Assembly: GCF_031801495.1 (NCBI RefSeq)
Contig: NZ_JAOEGC010000002.1
Span: forward strand, 1,178,001-1,242,000
Length of the DNA: 64,000 nucleotides
Source of the DNA: Agrobacterium tumefaciens_K
GTDB lineage: Bacteria > Pseudomonadota > Alphaproteobacteria > Rhizobiales > Rhizobiaceae
Direction: 5' to 3'
Part shown: positions 53,002 through 61,030 of the stretch, in pieces
Position numbering within the stretch: the first letter of the stretch is position 1
Layout: the number at the start of each line of letters is the position of its first letter
The notes under the pieces: model-generated
Told to the model about the DNA's origin: nothing
Seen by the model: only the letters and a program-made list of their open reading frames with translations
The model's database searches: none
Position numbers and translations under genes: made by a program

Positions 53002-53468
53002 ACGTCGATTTCCACGATCGCGTCGATTTCTACGGCGGCATTGAACGGCAAGCAGGCCATGCCGACGGCGGCGCGCGCATGCTTGCCTGCGTCACCCAGA
53101 ACGTTCGCGAGAAGGTTGGAAGCGCCGTTGATGACGAGGTGCTGTTCGGTGAACTCAGGAACGGAGGCAACGAAGCCGTTGAGCTTGAGAATTCGGCGGA
53201 CTTTTGAAAGATCGCCATTTAAGGCGGCCTTGACCTGTGCGAGAATGTTGACGGCGCAAAGTTCGGCCGCGCGCTGGGCTGCAGGAACGTCGACATCGCG
53301 ACCAACAAGGCCCGTGACCGCAATCTTGCCGGATTCCATCGGCAATTGACCCGATACGTAAAGCAGATTGCCGCTGATGGTGAACGGAACGTAGTTTGCC
53401 GCGGGTGCGGCGGCGACGGGAAGCGTGAAGCCAAGTTCCTTGAGGCGGCCTTCGATGACGTCCGACAT
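52998..53468 (-). CDS. RidA/YjgF family protein
   Basis: 156 residues. It is a chorismate-mutase-like trimer fold: LLYVSGQLPMESGKI, QRAAELCAVNILAQVKAAL, VRRILKLNGFVASVPEFTEQH, and HARAAVGMACLPFNAAVEID with the conserved Arg that binds imine substrates. The length (about 150) points to the longer RidA subfamilies, not archetypal E. coli RidA. It heads the operon on the minus strand. Confidence 0.9.
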   Translation of the reverse strand: MSDVIEGRLKELGFTLPVAAAPAANYVPFTISGNLLYVSGQLPMESGKIAVTGLVGRDVDVPAAQRAAELCAVNILAQVKAALNGDLSKVRRILKLNGFVASVPEFTEQHLVINGASNLLANVLGDAGKHARAAVGMACLPFNAAVEIDAIVEIDV

Positions 53469-53583
53469 TTTCGTCTCCGGTTTTGTTGTAAATCCTTCAA
53501 GAATCCGGCATTCAGGAGATGTGGTCCCAAAGCCGGGCGGTTGCTTGTACAATATGACTGGCGAGTCCAACAGGAGATAATGC

Positions 53584-54426
53584 ATGTTTGTCAGGAAGCT
53601 TGGTTTCGTTGCCACTACAGGGCTGTTGTCCTGCCTGTCGAACGCCGCCAATGCCTTGCCAGCACAGCTTCCCAATCTGATCGCCCATCGGGCAGTGTAT
53701 GATCTTGAACTAAAGGACGCGTCGGACCGTTCCGGCATCGAGGGCATGACGGGTCGCATGGTCTATGAGTTCACCGGCTCGGCCTGTCAGGGATACAAGA
53801 CGGATTTTCGTTTCGTGACGCAGATCAATACCGGCGATGCGGTTCGGGTGACCGACCAGCAGACGACGACATTTGAGGATCCTGCGTCGAAAAAGTTCAC
53901 CTTCGAGACGAAATCCTACACGGATGAGAAGCTGGACAAGGAAGTGCAGGGCGCTGCGAGCGATAGCGATACGGGCGTGAAGGTGGACATCACCCGCCCG
54001 GACACGCGCCAGGTCGACCTCGCTGCGTCCGAATTTCCGACAGAACATATGTTTCAGGTGATCGAGAGCGCGAAGCAGGGCAAACGCATCTTCGAGTCCC
54101 GCATTTTCGATGGTTCTGATGACGGCGATGAAAGTCTGATTACCTCAACGCTCCTGGGCAAGTCGCAGACGCCGAAGGATGGTGACGTCGAGGCGGGCAA
54201 GACGGGCGAATTCGCCAAGGCGTCGTTCTGGCCGGTAACGATCGCCTATTACAACGACAAGACGGGAACGGATGCTCTGCCGATCTATCGCATGTCGTTC
54301 AAGCTCTACGAGAATGGAATCACCCGCGACCTGACCATGGATTACGGCGATTTCGTTTTGACCGGAAAGCTCGCGAAGCTTGATATCCTCAAGCCTGAAA
54401 CCTGCGAAAACAAGCCGGTTCGCTGA
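53584..54426 (+). CDS. eipB: EipB (DUF1849) envelope integrity protein
   Basis: 280 residues. A signal peptide (FVATTGLLSCLSNAANA) precedes a mature beta-spiral protein: LIAHRAVYDLELK, GMTGRMVYEFTGSACQGYKTDF, a run of strands such as FRFVTQINTGDAVRVTDQ, and DLTMDYGDFVLTGKLAKL. Cys68 and Cys274, at the two ends of the fold, match the disulphide known in Brucella EipB, which supports cell-envelope integrity in the periplasm. It is divergent from the ridA run. The 193 bases after it lead to rpsB. Confidence 0.9.
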   Translation: MFVRKLGFVATTGLLSCLSNAANALPAQLPNLIAHRAVYDLELKDASDRSGIEGMTGRMVYEFTGSACQGYKTDFRFVTQINTGDAVRVTDQQTTTFEDPASKKFTFETKSYTDEKLDKEVQGAASDSDTGVKVDITRPDTRQVDLAASEFPTEHMFQVIESAKQGKRIFESRIFDGSDDGDESLITSTLLGKSQTPKDGDVEAGKTGEFAKASFWPVTIAYYNDKTGTDALPIYRMSFKLYENGITRDLTMDYGDFVLTGKLAKLDILKPETCENKPVR

Positions 54427-54619
54427 AAGGCGCGTCGCGAAAGAGGTTTTTTCGCATAAAAGCTTGCTTTTTATCGCAGGCGATTGTATGCGCCTCACCA
54501 TTCCACACGCGAAGCTTGGGATGTTCCGGGAGAAATCCGGATCGTTCCGCCCGGTGGTGTCGATGAAAATCGACGCTGTTCGCTTCTCGGGGGTTAAACC
54601 GGAAAAGGAGTAACAAGGC

Positions 54620-55387
54620 ATGGCATTGCCCGATTTTTCTATGCGTCAGCTTCTCGAAGCTGGTGTTCACTTCGGCCACCAGACGCACCGCTGGAACCCG
54701 AAGATGAAGCCGTACATCTTCGGCGACCGTAACAACATCCACATCATCGACCTGGCTCAGACCGTTCCGATGCTGTCGCGCGCCCTTCAGGTCGTGTCTG
54801 ACACCGTTGCTCGTGGCGGCCGCGTTCTGTTCGTTGGTACGAAGCGTCAGGCGTCCGAAATCATCGCCGACAGCGCGAAGCGTTCGGCTCAGTACTACGT
54901 CAACTCCCGCTGGCTCGGCGGCATGATGACGAACTGGAAGACGATTTCGAACTCGATCCAGCGCCTGCGCAAGGTTGACGAAATCCTCAACTCGGAAGCC
55001 TCCGGCTACTCCAAGAAGGAGCGTCTGAACCTTGAGCGCGAACGCGAAAAGCTTGAAAAGGCTCTCGGCGGTATCCGCGATATGGGCGGCGTTCCGGACC
55101 TGATGTTCATCATCGACACCAACAAGGAAAAGATCGCGATCGAAGAAGCCAAGCGTCTTGGCATTCCGGTCGTTGCGATCATCGACTCGAACTGCGATCC
55201 GGACAGCATCGACTACCCGATCCCGGGTAACGACGACGCATCGCGCGCCATCTCGCTGTACTGCGACCTGATCGCTCGCGCTGCCATCGACGGCATCGCA
55301 CGTCAGCAGGGCGCTTCCGGTCGTGACATCGGCGCTTCTGAAGAAGCTCCGATCGAGCCTGCGCTCGAAGACGAGGCTGGCGCCTGA
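54620..55387 (+). CDS. rpsB: 30S ribosomal protein S2
   Basis: 255 residues. S2 begins MALPDFSMRQLLEAGVHFGH and has the family stretches HRWNPKMKPYIFGDRN, RWLGGMMTNWKTI, VPDLMFIIDTNKEKIA and IDYPIPGNDDASRA. It sits on the small subunit and recruits S1. GGAG lies six bases upstream. The bases from 54427 probably hold the promoter and possibly an autoregulatory leader, which I cannot demonstrate. It heads the rpsB-tsf pair. Confidence 0.97.
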   Translation: MALPDFSMRQLLEAGVHFGHQTHRWNPKMKPYIFGDRNNIHIIDLAQTVPMLSRALQVVSDTVARGGRVLFVGTKRQASEIIADSAKRSAQYYVNSRWLGGMMTNWKTISNSIQRLRKVDEILNSEASGYSKKERLNLEREREKLEKALGGIRDMGGVPDLMFIIDTNKEKIAIEEAKRLGIPVVAIIDSNCDPDSIDYPIPGNDDASRAISLYCDLIARAAIDGIARQQGASGRDIGASEEAPIEPALEDEAGA

Positions 55388-55400
55388 TAGTCGGCCTTTG

Positions 55401-55425
55401 GGCGGCATCCTGGATGCCGCCTTTT
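55401..55425 (+). terminator. Terminator or attenuator between rpsB and tsf
   Basis: GGCGGCAT (55401-55408) and ATGCCGCC (55414-55421) pair around CCTGG and are followed by TTTT. It lies 14 bases after the rpsB stop, so only part of transcription may continue to tsf, 220 bases downstream. Confidence 0.8.
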
Positions 55426-55647
55426 CAATCAGGATCTGACAGGGCCGTTCTGGACTAGAAAAGTTCGGCGGCCTTGTTTGTTTAAAGTCCGCACTGCTCC
55501 CGTTTTCCTGGGAGGCGGTACGGCGCAAGAAGTTTCATGGCAGGCGTTTCATCACGCTGTCACAGTTCCGGGTACATTCGTTCCCAAAATCCGATTTCGG
55601 GCTGACGCAGACGCGTCGTAACCGACCGAACCGACAAGAGGCACACA

Positions 55648-56574
55648 ATGAGCGAAATCACAGCCGCAATGGTAAAGGAACTGCGCGAGAAGTCTGGCGC
55701 AGGCATGATGGACTGCAAGAAGGCGCTGCTCGAAAACAACGGCGACATCGAAGCATCGATCGACTGGCTCCGCGCCAAGGGTATCTCCAAGGCCGACAAG
55801 AAGGCTGGTCGCGCTGCTGCTGAAGGTCTCATCGCCATCGCCGGCGCAGGGCACAAGGCTGTTGTCGTTGAGCTCAACTCGGAAACCGACTTCGTTGCCC
55901 GCAACGACGCCTTCCAGGATCTCGTTCGCGGCATCGCCAACGTTGCCCTGACGACCGACGGTTCTGTTGAAGCCATTGCTGCTGCGACCTACCCGGCAAC
56001 CGGCAAGATCGTTGCTGACACCATCAAGGACGCAATCGCCACCATCGGCGAAAACATGACGCTGCGCCGTTCGGCGGCCCTCGAAGTCGAGCACGGCGTT
56101 GTTGCGACCTACATCCACAACGCTGCTGGCGACGGCATCGGCAAGCTCGGCGTTCTGGTTGCCCTGAAGTCGGAAGGCGACAAGGCTGTCCTGACCTCGA
56201 TCGGCCGTCAGGTTGCCATGCACATCGCTGCAACCAACCCGCTCGCAATCCGTGCTGAAGAAGTCGACGCTGGCGTTGCCGAGCGCGAACGCAACGTGTT
56301 CATCGAGCAGGCTCGCGAATCCGGCAAGCCGGAAGCAATCATCGAGAAGATGGTTGAAGGCCGCATGCGCAAGTTCTTCGAAGAAGTCGCTCTTCTTTCG
56401 CAGGCTTTCGTCATCAACCCTGACGTGACCGTCGGTGAAGCCGTAAAGGCAGCCGAAAAGGAAGCCGGTGCTTCCATCGAAGTTACGGGCATGGTTCGCC
56501 TTCTGCTCGGCGAAGGCGTCGAGAAGGAAGAAAGCGATTTCGCGGCAGAAGTCGCTGCAGTCGCCAAGGGCTGA
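55648..56574 (+). CDS. tsf: Elongation factor Ts
   Basis: 308 residues. It exchanges GDP for GTP on EF-Tu. The N-terminal module has MVKELREKSGAGMMDCKKAL; the core has VVVELNSETDFVARND and RSAALEVEHGVVATYIHN; the coiled-coil and C-terminal parts follow (IEKMVEGRMRKFFEEV and LLSQAFVINPDVTVGEAV). The start is ATG 55648. Codon use is strongly biased toward C/G-ending preferred codons, as expected for an abundant protein. Confidence 0.97.
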   Translation: MSEITAAMVKELREKSGAGMMDCKKALLENNGDIEASIDWLRAKGISKADKKAGRAAAEGLIAIAGAGHKAVVVELNSETDFVARNDAFQDLVRGIANVALTTDGSVEAIAAATYPATGKIVADTIKDAIATIGENMTLRRSAALEVEHGVVATYIHNAAGDGIGKLGVLVALKSEGDKAVLTSIGRQVAMHIAATNPLAIRAEEVDAGVAERERNVFIEQARESGKPEAIIEKMVEGRMRKFFEEVALLSQAFVINPDVTVGEAVKAAEKEAGASIEVTGMVRLLLGEGVEKEESDFAAEVAAVAKG

Positions 56575-56603
56575 TTATATTTACCCAATCTTGGGGAAAC
56601 GGG

Positions 56604-56631
56604 AGGGCATCGCGTGACAACGCGGTGCCCT
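56604..56631 (+). other. GC-rich hairpin between tsf and pyrH
   Basis: GGGCATCGCG and CGCGGTGCCC form a stem with one mismatch around a TGACAA loop, followed by TTC only. It may slow or stop transcripts from tsf; without a T-run it is better called a hairpin of unknown role. Confidence 0.5.
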
Positions 56632-56671
56632 TCGTGTATCCGCGTGTCGGTTACATTTCCGAGGAGTCATG

Positions 56672-57394
56672 ATGTCTTCCAAGCCGCTCTATAAACGTGT
56701 CCTGCTCAAGGCTTCCGGTGAAGCTCTTATGGGCGACCAGGGTTTTGGTATCGATGTTGCGGTCGCAGACCGGATCGCCTCCGATATCGCCGAAGCAAGG
56801 GCGATGAATGTTGAAGTCGGCGTCGTCGTCGGCGGCGGCAATATTTTCCGCGGTGTTGCTGTTGCCTCCAAGGGTGGCGACCGCGTCACCGGCGACCATA
56901 TGGGCATGCTGGCGACCGTCATCAACGCGCTCGCGCTCGCGACCTCGCTGAGAAAGCTCAGCATCGATACCGTCGTTCTTTCCGCAATCGCCATGCCGGA
57001 AATCTGCGAAAGCTTTTCGCAGCGTGCAGCGCTCCATCATATCGCGCAGGGTCGCGTGGTGATTTTCGCTGGCGGCACGGGCAACCCGTTCTTCACAACC
57101 GACTCCGCTGCGGCGCTGCGCGCTGCCGAAATTGGTGCCGAAGCGATCTTCAAGGGAACGCAGGTTGACGGTATCTACTCCGCTGATCCGAAGAAGGATC
57201 CGACAGCGACCCGCTTCGACGAGTTGACCCATTCGGAAGTTCTCGGCAAGGGTCTTGCGGTGATGGACGTTGCAGCTGTTGCGCTCGCCCGTGAAAACCA
57301 CATTCCGATCATCGTTTTCTCGATTCACGAGAAGGGCGGCTTCGCACAGATATTGACCGGCGGCGGCCGCAAGACCATCGTGCACGACAAATAA
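56672..57394 (+). CDS. pyrH: Uridylate kinase
   Basis: 240 residues. It phosphorylates UMP to UDP; bacterial PyrH is a hexamer of the amino-acid kinase fold. Motifs: YKRVLLKASGEALMG (nucleotide loop), VGVVVGGGNIFRG, GRVVIFAGGTGNPFFTTDSAA, and VDGIYSADPKKDP. Two ATGs stand at 56669 and 56672; GAGGAG at 56661-56666 is better spaced from the second. It is followed closely by frr. Confidence 0.97.
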   Translation: MSSKPLYKRVLLKASGEALMGDQGFGIDVAVADRIASDIAEARAMNVEVGVVVGGGNIFRGVAVASKGGDRVTGDHMGMLATVINALALATSLRKLSIDTVVLSAIAMPEICESFSQRAALHHIAQGRVVIFAGGTGNPFFTTDSAAALRAAEIGAEAIFKGTQVDGIYSADPKKDPTATRFDELTHSEVLGKGLAVMDVAAVALARENHIPIIVFSIHEKGGFAQILTGGGRKTIVHDK

Positions 57395-57460
57395 CCGGAA
57401 TCGAATGACGCCGCCACGCGCGGAATACGGCCCTTATGGCCGACAGAGATGGAGTATCAA

Positions 57461-58018
57461 ATGAGTGGTGTTGACCTCACCGATATCAAGCGCCGTATGG
57501 ATGGCGCCATCAATGCATTCAAGAGCGATATCGCGGCGCTGCGCACTGGTCGCGCGTCGGCAAACATTCTCGATCCGGTAACGATCGACGCCTACGGTTC
57601 GCGTGTACCGCTGAACCAGGTGGCCAACATCACCGTTCCGGAGCCGCGCATGCTCGGCGTCAATATATGGGACAAGTCGATGGTGAACGCCGTCGACCGC
57701 GCGATCCGCGAATCCAACCTCGGTCTCAACCCGATCGTTGACGGCCAGAACCTGCGTATTCCGCTGCCAGAACTGAACGAAGAGCGTCGCAAGTCGCTCG
57801 TCAAGGTCGCCCATGACTATGCCGAAAAGGCCAAGGTGGCGATTCGCCACGTTCGCCGCGATGGCATGGATGGTCTGAAAAAAGCCGAAAAGGATGGCGA
57901 CATCGGTCAGGACGAAAGCCGTGGACAGTCGGAAAAGGTACAGAAAATGACCGACGACACGATTTCGGAAATTGACCGCTTGCTTGGCGAGAAGGAAAAG
58001 GAAATCATGCAGGTCTGA
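57461..58018 (+). CDS. frr: Ribosome recycling factor
   Basis: 185 residues, the standard length. It splits post-termination ribosomes with EF-G. The sequence MDGAINAFKSDIAALRTGRAS, the beta domain around SRVPLNQVANITVPEPR, and LPELNEERRKSLVKVAHDYAEK are diagnostic. ATG 57461 with GGAG six bases upstream is chosen over ATG 57449. It ends 63 bases before uppS. Confidence 0.97.
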   Translation: MSGVDLTDIKRRMDGAINAFKSDIAALRTGRASANILDPVTIDAYGSRVPLNQVANITVPEPRMLGVNIWDKSMVNAVDRAIRESNLGLNPIVDGQNLRIPLPELNEERRKSLVKVAHDYAEKAKVAIRHVRRDGMDGLKKAEKDGDIGQDESRGQSEKVQKMTDDTISEIDRLLGEKEKEIMQV

Positions 58019-58081
58019 TCGCAATCACGACAGAACTGTATTTTATTCGTTTTAATTCCGCGCTGCCTACATTGGATCGAT

Positions 58082-58828
58082 ATGCCGACGACGACGACAC
58101 GTTCCTCAATTCCCGAGCACGTCGCCATCATTATGGATGGTAACGGGCGTTGGGCAAAGCAGCGCGGTCTTCCGCGTGTCATGGGCCACCGCCGCGGCGT
58201 CGAGGCTGTACGCGAAACCGTGCGCGCCGCAGGCGAAACCGGCATTTCCTATCTGACGCTGTTTGCATTCTCGTCGGAAAACTGGCGCCGGCCGGAGGCC
58301 GAGGTCAACGATCTGATGGGGTTGCTGAAGGCATTCATCCGCAGGGACATGGCCGAACTGCATCGCGAGAACGTGCGTGTTCGCGTCATCGGTGATCGCG
58401 CGTCCCTGAAGGGTGACATTCGCTCGCTTCTCGAGGAAGCCGAGCATATGACGCGTGACAACACGAAGCTGACGCTTGTTATCGCGTTCAATTACGGTAG
58501 TCGCGACGAAATTGCCCGTGCTGCCTCCTCGCTTGCGCGTGATGTTGCGGAGGGCAGGCTGGATGCCTCGGCGATAACGCCTGAGATGATTTCGGCGCGT
58601 CTCGACACGGCAGGTATTCCTGATCCCGATCTGATCATCCGCACCAGCGGCGAAGAGCGGTTGTCGAACTTCCTGCTCTGGCAGGCCGCCTATTCCGAGT
58701 TTCTGTTCGTTCCCGATTATTGGCCGGATTTCGATCGCCAGCATTTCTTTTCTGCAATCGAGCAATATGCGACGCGTGATCGCCGTTTCGGCGGCTTGGC
58801 CGATCAGGTTGCTGTGGCGGGCGCCTGA
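58082..58828 (+). CDS. uppS: Isoprenyl (undecaprenyl) diphosphate synthase
   Basis: 248 residues. It extends farnesyl diphosphate to the C55 lipid carrier used for peptidoglycan and other polymers. The family motifs are HVAIIMDGNGRWAKQRGLPR (catalytic Asp19), GHRRGVEAVRE, LTLFAFSSENWRRP, and DLIIRTSGEERLSNFLLWQ with AYSEF. Its stop overlaps the cdsA start by one base (TGATG), showing coupling. Confidence 0.96.
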   Translation: MPTTTTRSSIPEHVAIIMDGNGRWAKQRGLPRVMGHRRGVEAVRETVRAAGETGISYLTLFAFSSENWRRPEAEVNDLMGLLKAFIRRDMAELHRENVRVRVIGDRASLKGDIRSLLEEAEHMTRDNTKLTLVIAFNYGSRDEIARAASSLARDVAEGRLDASAITPEMISARLDTAGIPDPDLIIRTSGEERLSNFLLWQAAYSEFLFVPDYWPDFDRQHFFSAIEQYATRDRRFGGLADQVAVAGA

Positions 58829-59661
58829 TGAGCGCTGAACTCAGACTGCGGATCATATCCGCGATCGTCATGGCGGCGATCATCCTGACCGCGACCTGGT
58901 ACGGCGGAATCCTGTTCCGTGTTGTTGCGGGGCTTCTGGCGATTCTCATCTATTACGAGTGGTCCTCGATCACCCGTCTTTCCGAAGCCAACCCCGCCGG
59001 CAACGCCTGGGGCTGGTTCTCGGTTGCGGTCATCGCCGGTAACATGATTTTTGGCGAGACATCGCTGGACCTGCCGCTCTTGTCAGGCTTTGCCCTGACG
59101 GCTGCGGTGTTTCCTATTTTGAGGGGCCCGAACTGGTGGCTCGTCGGTGGTATTTTCTATGCGGGTCTGAGCGCAATTTCGCTTGCCGCCATTCGCAGTG
59201 ATGATCTGATAGGTTTAGTTTCGATCCTATTCATCTTCGCCGTCGTCTGGTCTACGGATATCCTCGCTTACTTTGTGGGGCGCGCCATCGGAGGACCGAA
59301 ACTTGCACCTTCGATTTCACCGGGAAAAACCTGGTCGGGAGCCATCGGTGGCACCGTCGCGGCGCTGATCGGCGGGTCAGCGGTCTTCTTCGCATTTAAC
59401 GGCCGGGTAGGGTTTGTCATTCTCGGGTTGGCGCTGGTGCTTTCCGTCTTCAGCCAGATTGGCGACCTTTTTGAATCCTTCATCAAGCGTCGTTTTCAGG
59501 TCAAGGATTCCAGTCATCTCATTCCCGGCCATGGCGGTTTCATGGATCGGGTTGATGGTCTTGTTTTTGCCTGCTTTACCGTGTTCGTCATTGCGTTCGT
59601 GCATGCGGCGGTTACCGGCGATGCGCCCGGATCGCGCGGCGGCCTGTTGCCAGGGTTTTGA
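58828..59661 (+). CDS. cdsA: Phosphatidate cytidylyltransferase
   Basis: 277 residues with about seven membrane helices. It makes CDP-diacylglycerol for phospholipid synthesis. The signature at the C-terminus is complete: FIKRRFQVKDSSHLIPGHGG and FMDRVDGL. The start shares its A with the uppS stop. The next gene, rseP, starts 37 bases downstream. Confidence 0.95.
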   Translation: MSAELRLRIISAIVMAAIILTATWYGGILFRVVAGLLAILIYYEWSSITRLSEANPAGNAWGWFSVAVIAGNMIFGETSLDLPLLSGFALTAAVFPILRGPNWWLVGGIFYAGLSAISLAAIRSDDLIGLVSILFIFAVVWSTDILAYFVGRAIGGPKLAPSISPGKTWSGAIGGTVAALIGGSAVFFAFNGRVGFVILGLALVLSVFSQIGDLFESFIKRRFQVKDSSHLIPGHGGFMDRVDGLVFACFTVFVIAFVHAAVTGDAPGSRGGLLPGF

Positions 59662-59697
59662 AGCTGTGCGACGGGTCATTGGAGTAAGAGGCTAGTC

Positions 59698-60831
59698 ATG
59701 AGCACAGTAATGGCCGCAGCCGGTTTTTTGACCGGCTATATCATTCCCTTCATTCTCGTTCTGTCGCTGCTCGTTTTCGTGCATGAGATGGGCCACTATC
59801 TGGTCGGCAGGTGGTGCGGCATACGCTCCACGGCGTTCTCTGTCGGTTTCGGGCCGGAGCTGATCGGATTCACCGACCGCCATGGCACGCGCTGGAAGAT
59901 TTCCGCAATACCGCTCGGCGGCTATGTCCGTTTCTTCGGCGACGAAGACGCATCGAGCAAACCCGACAGTTCCGGCCTGTCCCACATGTCGCTTGAAGAG
60001 CGCGCTCAGACCCTGTCGGGAGCGAAGCTTTGGAAGCGAGCCGCGACGGTCGCGGCTGGCCCGATTGCCAATTTCATTCTCGCGATTCTGATATTTGCTG
60101 TCCTTTTCGGTATTTATGGTCGCATGATTGCCGATCCCGTCGTCGCGGAAGTGCGCCCAGACAGCGCTGCCGCCGAGGCGGGTGTTCTGGCAGGGGATCG
60201 TCTGATCGCCATCGATAATGAAAAAGTGAAGACATTTGAGGACGTGCGCCGTTACGTCGGCATTCGTCCCGGCACGCCGATCGTCGTGACCGTCGAGCGG
60301 GCAGGTGAGGAGCTTCGCCTGCCGATGGTGCCGACCCGCACCGAAACAACAGACCAGTTCGGCAACAAGCTGGAGATGGGTATCATCGGTATCGTGACCG
60401 ACCAGAGCAGCGGCAATTTCCGGCATATCACCTACACGCCGGGTGAGGCTGTGCTCGAGGGCGTAAGGGAAACCGGCCACGTCATAACGGGCACTTTCAA
60501 CTACATCGGAAACCTTGTGACCGGCCGCATGAACGCGGATCAGCTGGGTGGTCCGGTGCGGGTGGCGCAGGCATCCGGTCAGATGGCAACGCTTGGGATC
60601 TCGGCCGTCATTCAGCTTGCAGCGGTGCTCTCAGTATCGATCGGACTTCTCAACCTGATGCCTGTCCCGGTTCTGGACGGTGGTCATCTGGTGTTTTATG
60701 CGATAGAGGCGATACGCGGCAGGCCGCTTGGCGCTGGCGCGCAGGAAGTTGCCTTTCGCATCGGGCTTGCCATGATCTTCAGTCTGATGGTATTCGCAAC
60801 ATGGAATGATATCAGCAGCTTGATTGGCTGA
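59698..60831 (+). CDS. rseP: RseP/RasP site-2 intramembrane zinc metalloprotease
   Basis: 377 residues. The active-site motif is VHEMGHYLVG (His29, Glu30, His33) in the first helix and NLMPVPVLDGGHL in a later one, together binding zinc. A single PDZ domain lies between (about residues 130-215, with AEAGVLAGDRLIAIDNEKV). It cleaves anti-sigma factors or remnant signal peptides in the membrane. It is next to bamA, as in many Gram-negatives. Confidence 0.95.
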   Translation: MSTVMAAAGFLTGYIIPFILVLSLLVFVHEMGHYLVGRWCGIRSTAFSVGFGPELIGFTDRHGTRWKISAIPLGGYVRFFGDEDASSKPDSSGLSHMSLEERAQTLSGAKLWKRAATVAAGPIANFILAILIFAVLFGIYGRMIADPVVAEVRPDSAAAEAGVLAGDRLIAIDNEKVKTFEDVRRYVGIRPGTPIVVTVERAGEELRLPMVPTRTETTDQFGNKLEMGIIGIVTDQSSGNFRHITYTPGEAVLEGVRETGHVITGTFNYIGNLVTGRMNADQLGGPVRVAQASGQMATLGISAVIQLAAVLSVSIGLLNLMPVPVLDGGHLVFYAIEAIRGRPLGAGAQEVAFRIGLAMIFSLMVFATWNDISSLIG

Positions 60832-61030
60832 ATGGGGTGTTTTATCGATTTTGTTAGCGACTTGTTTACCTTGTTTTTATGCCGAAGTGGCGAATGAGCC
60901 ACTGTAGGTCACGAAGTAAACAGAAATTAACGTTCGCGCTTGCTTGTAGAGGAAAAGCAGGTAAAACGACGCAGATGGCCGGAGTCGGGTTCCGCCCGCT
61001 GAGGGACAACGTAAAAAGGTAAGAATTGAA

